Shown one piece after another: positions 5,990-7,581 of a DNA stretch of 7,581 nt. Source of the DNA: Chlamydiia bacterium. GTDB taxonomy: Bacteria; Chlamydiota; Chlamydiia; Chlamydiales; FEN-1388. Position 1 is the stretch's first letter. Each line of letters begins with the position of its first letter. The stretch is taken from positions 1 to 7,581 of the forward strand of contig JAQGPK010000132.1 of NCBI GenBank assembly GCA_028293095.1. Reading direction: 5' to 3'. The notes below the pieces were generated by a model. The model was given only the letters and a program-made list of their open reading frames with translations. It made no database searches and was not told where the DNA came from. A program made the position numbers and the translations under genes.

Positions 5990-6009
5990 ATACAAAGAGT
6001 TCTTTGTAT
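5990..6009. promoter_or_regulatory. 20-bp palindrome, candidate XRE operator
   Basis: ATACAAAGA and TCTTTGTAT are perfect 9-base arms around a 2-base centre (GT). The centre is too short for a good RNA hairpin loop, so a site for a dimeric DNA-binding protein is more likely. It lies between the small membrane protein gene and the XRE-type gene, 28 bases before the latter's ATG, where an autoregulatory operator would sit. Confidence 0.5.
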
Positions 6010-6030
6010 GAATTATTTTTCAGATGCTTG

Positions 6031-6405
6031 TTAAAACCCGTACCTTTCAATAATTTGGTCCAATGCATATAAAAATAAAGTTGAGAAAAGAAAGGCAGCC
6101 GCAGCTATAAATTTACACCTATTTGGCTGTTGCCATAGGGGATAATTTTTAGACTCTTTAGATAAAATAACCAGATTCTTATTCTCGGGATGCATGTCTA
6201 TACCATTACCAGCCCAGGCCACCACTAGATCGGGATTGGCCCAGCCAAGGAGAACGATAAACCCAAAGCAGTCAAGACAAGATGCTGTAAGGGAATAGCT
6301 CCATCTAACTGCGTATTGTAAAAAATAAGAAAAAATAAGTACTAAAAACGTAACAACAATAAAAACAATACTTCTTTGAAAATTGTACGACATAACAGTC
6401 CACAT
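6031..6405 (-). CDS. small membrane protein of unknown function
   Basis: Not recognised. The product is 124 residues from the ATG at 6405. Hydrophobic segments at about 12-32 (IVFIVVTFLVLIFSYFL), 42-56 (CLDCFGFIVLLGW) and 99-116 (FIAAAAFLFSTLFLYAL) predict three membrane helices, with a polar loop at about 68-98 that includes HPENKNLVILSKESKN. A second ATG at 6393 (residue 5) has a weak GGA five bases upstream and may be the true start, because the first ATG lies within the palindrome at 6402-6415 and has no ribosome-binding site. The gene follows the antitoxin by 27 bases on the same strand and is probably co-transcribed. It could be cargo of the accessory cluster; nothing in it indicates a function. 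Confidence 0.6.
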   Translation of the reverse strand: MWTVMSYNFQRSIVFIVVTFLVLIFSYFLQYAVRWSYSLTASCLDCFGFIVLLGWANPDLVVAWAGNGIDMHPENKNLVILSKESKNYPLWQQPNRCKFIAAAAFLFSTLFLYALDQIIERYGF

Positions 6406-6415
6406 TAGATAATGT
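6402..6415. repeat. 14-bp inverted repeat over the first ATG of the membrane protein gene
   Basis: ACATTA and TAATGT flank a 2-base centre (GA). The site covers the ATG at 6405-6403 and a -10-like TATACA/TATTAT on the - strand. It could be an operator for the neighbouring antitoxin or a chance palindrome in AT-rich DNA. Confidence 0.3.
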
Positions 6416-6432
6416 ATAATAATTTATTTATG

Positions 6433-6777
6433 TTAGCAACAAGCAATGATGTGCCCTGTATTACTGAATATTCGAGCCCGAGTACGCGGTTTTTTTATTC
6501 GAATTTGTACTTCACACCCAAGAATGAATAAGTAATGTAAAAGTGTATCAGTGCTAAATGCAGATAACTGTCCTGAGACTAGCATGGAGACTTTTGGCTG
6601 AGTAATCCCCAACTTCACTGCAACTTCTTTCTGAGTTTTATTACTAGCCTTAATCAAGCTTCCAACTTCATGAAGTAGCTTTGCTCTTGCAAGCAGCTCT
6701 TCTGGTTGATCCAATCCAAGGTCGGCAAAAATATTATCTTTTGTAACTTCGTATTCTTCTTTAGTTTGTTTACTCAT
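6433..6777 (-). CDS. HigA-type antitoxin, XRE family helix-turn-helix protein
   Basis: The 114-residue protein matches the XRE/HTH_37 antitoxins that partner RelE-like Gp49 toxins. The N-terminal part carries NIFADLGL (15-22) and PEELLARAKLL, the family's usual lead-in. The helix-turn-helix is TQKEVAVKLGITQPKVSMLVSGQL (48-71), followed by FSTDTLLHYLFILGCEVQIRIK (74-95), the conserved 'FSxxxLxxxLxxLGxxVxIxI' stretch. The protein would bind and neutralise its toxin and repress the operon as a dimer. Length is full and there are no breaks. The ATG at 6777 overlaps the end of the toxin gene by 8 bases (ATGAGTAA layout), with GGGAGG nine bases upstream as ribosome-binding site inside the toxin gene. 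Because the toxin seems broken, this antitoxin may now act only as a regulator. Confidence 0.88.
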   Translation of the reverse strand: MSKQTKEEYEVTKDNIFADLGLDQPEELLARAKLLHEVGSLIKASNKTQKEVAVKLGITQPKVSMLVSGQLSAFSTDTLLHYLFILGCEVQIRIKKPRTRARIFSNTGHIIACC

Positions 6778-7112
6778 TCGATTTACCTCCCTTATTCTTC
6801 CAATTTTTGTATATCTCTTCAGCTAACTTAAGGCGACTACAAATAAGCTCCATATCCTGCTTCGGGGTTTCTATTCCACGCTTGCTTTTCTTCTGAAACG
6901 CGTGAAGCACCACAATGGCCTCCGAAAATCTTACTGTATATACTGCCCTGAAAGTATCCCCTTTATAATCTTGGATAAGCTCAATTACACTTACTCCTTT
7001 AAATCCTGTAAGTGCTTTTGCAATATCAAGATGCTCACCTATCTGTGCCTGATAAAGTCCATACCCAAAGTCTGTAATAACGTGGGTAAGATAAATCCAG
7101 CGAAAAATACAT
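6770..7112 (-). pseudogene. RelE-like/Gp49 family toxin, 5' end degenerate
   Basis: On the - strand a frame ending in TAA at 6772-6770 encodes 103 residues that match the Gp49/RelE-like toxin family from about 7081 onward. In order it reads VITDFGYGLYQAQIGEH, ALTGFKGVSVIELI, GDTFRAVYTVRF, VVLHAFQKKSKRGI and ETPKQDMELICSRLKLAEE. These toxins are mRNA endonucleases that cut at the ribosome. The family usually has about 20 more residues at the front, with a WxGSSxxDLxxFP pattern. Here the frame runs on upstream to a TGA near 7152 without any ATG, GTG or TTG. Fragments reminiscent of the missing part lie in the other two frames (VDVFFAG, and SLDLSYP after an ATG at 7112), which suggests small indels. 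The gene overlaps the antitoxin by 8 bases, the standard toxin-first arrangement. A sequencing error or an ATT start would be the alternatives to a real pseudogene. Confidence 0.72.
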
Positions 7113-7128
7113 CTACAAAGGTGCTTTT

Positions 7129-7527
7129 TTACAAATAGCGTATTACAATTTGTATTACGATTTCATTAAAAGCGCGTTGTGCAACATAGGTGGCTACTCC
7201 ATTCACAACAGCATTACCCATCGTCGACGCTGTAGCTACTGAAAGAGCAACGCTCAGTGGAAGGCTTATGCAGCACTGTTTTAGAATTACTAAAGCTTCA
7301 TAATTAGATGCATAACTAGGAGTAGTAGCTTCTAAAGCACCGTCAACTACAGCTGCTATTGTAGCAACTTTTGCAGTGCCCCAGACTGTAACGCTTCTTC
7401 CAAAAAACTCAAGTGCCTTTGCTGTCCCAAGGGCTGCCGGAATAGCACAAATTGCACTAGTAAACGGCCTTCCTATTAATTCTAAGCCACCACCACCCAT
7501 AGCACTTACAAAAGGTAAATCAATCAT
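7129..7527 (-). CDS. small hydrophobic Ala/Val-rich protein of unknown function
   Basis: Not recognised. The 132-residue product begins at an ATG at 7527 with a good ribosome-binding site (AGGAG, six bases upstream on the - strand). After a Gly-rich start (MGGGGLELIG, residues 10-19), Ala- and Val-rich hydrophobic stretches at about 22-38, 48-64, 77-100 and 104-118 could be three or four membrane helices, with very few charged residues overall. There are two adjacent cysteines (85-86). The composition is compatible with a membrane or membrane-inserting protein. It ends just where the degenerate toxin gene should begin and is probably first in the leftward transcription unit. The gene might extend the accessory cluster or belong to a set of genes beyond the window. 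Confidence 0.62.
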   Translation of the reverse strand: MIDLPFVSAMGGGGLELIGRPFTSAICAIPAALGTAKALEFFGRSVTVWGTAKVATIAAVVDGALEATTPSYASNYEALVILKQCCISLPLSVALSVATASTMGNAVVNGVATYVAQRAFNEIVIQIVIRYL

Positions 7528-7581
7528 AACAAACTCCTAGTAAAAATAATAAGTAATGTACACTAAAAATAAATTCATAAA

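Noticed and set aside
6902..7138. A 78-codon rightward open frame
   Set aside because: It lies opposite the toxin gene, whose - strand translation clearly matches a known family, and its own translation is Cys/Lys-rich and unlike any protein I recognise.

Overview
The window looks like a stretch of chromosome from a Chlamydiota bacterium, most likely an amoeba-associated 'environmental' chlamydia of the Parachlamydiales type. Three things point there: the YbaB protein begins MGSG followed by KKKK as I recall the chlamydial form doing; there is an NSS-family amino-acid transporter resembling the one conserved in Chlamydia; and there is a large leucine-rich-repeat protein with a possible N-terminal F-box, a combination known to be expanded in amoebal chlamydiae. 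This placement is from memory of protein families, not a database search. The DNA is AT-rich, and the right-hand third more so.

Left part (1-2354, rightward). The presumed 3' end of the gene upstream of ybaB (dnaX in chlamydiae as I recall) overlaps ybaB, the nucleoid-associated protein gene. A 243-base gap with two inverted-repeat structures and a candidate promoter follows. Then comes a 578-residue LRR protein with about 16 LxxLxL units, a candidate secreted host-interaction protein.

Middle part (2479-5310). A leftward YkgJ/UPF0153-type cysteine-cluster protein gene is divergent from a rightward sodium-dependent (NSS/SNF) transporter gene, which has a very clear extended -10 promoter. The transporter gene meets, with zero bases between stop codons, a leftward pair of unrecognised genes. 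Those two overlap by 40 bases in different frames and could be one protein joined by a -1 frameshift: a canonical T TTA AAA slippery heptamer lies in the overlap of the open frames.

Right part (5544-7581). A tRNA-Leu(UAA) gene with its own strong promoter borders a leftward accessory cluster. The cluster holds a small hydrophobic protein, a RelE-like/Gp49 toxin that seems to have lost its start, an intact HigA-type antitoxin overlapping the toxin by 8 bases, a small membrane protein, and a short XRE-type regulator behind a 20-bp palindrome. A hairpin with a T-rich tail at 5668-5684 probably ends the leftward transcript before the tRNA. The tRNA edge plus toxin-antitoxin remnants suggest an integrated or decaying mobile segment, although no integrase or att repeat is visible here.

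Most likely to reward follow-up are the F-box/LRR protein, the frame-overlapping pair at 4433-5310, and the orphaned antitoxin with the degenerate toxin. No CRISPR array, rRNA or complete insertion sequence was seen.
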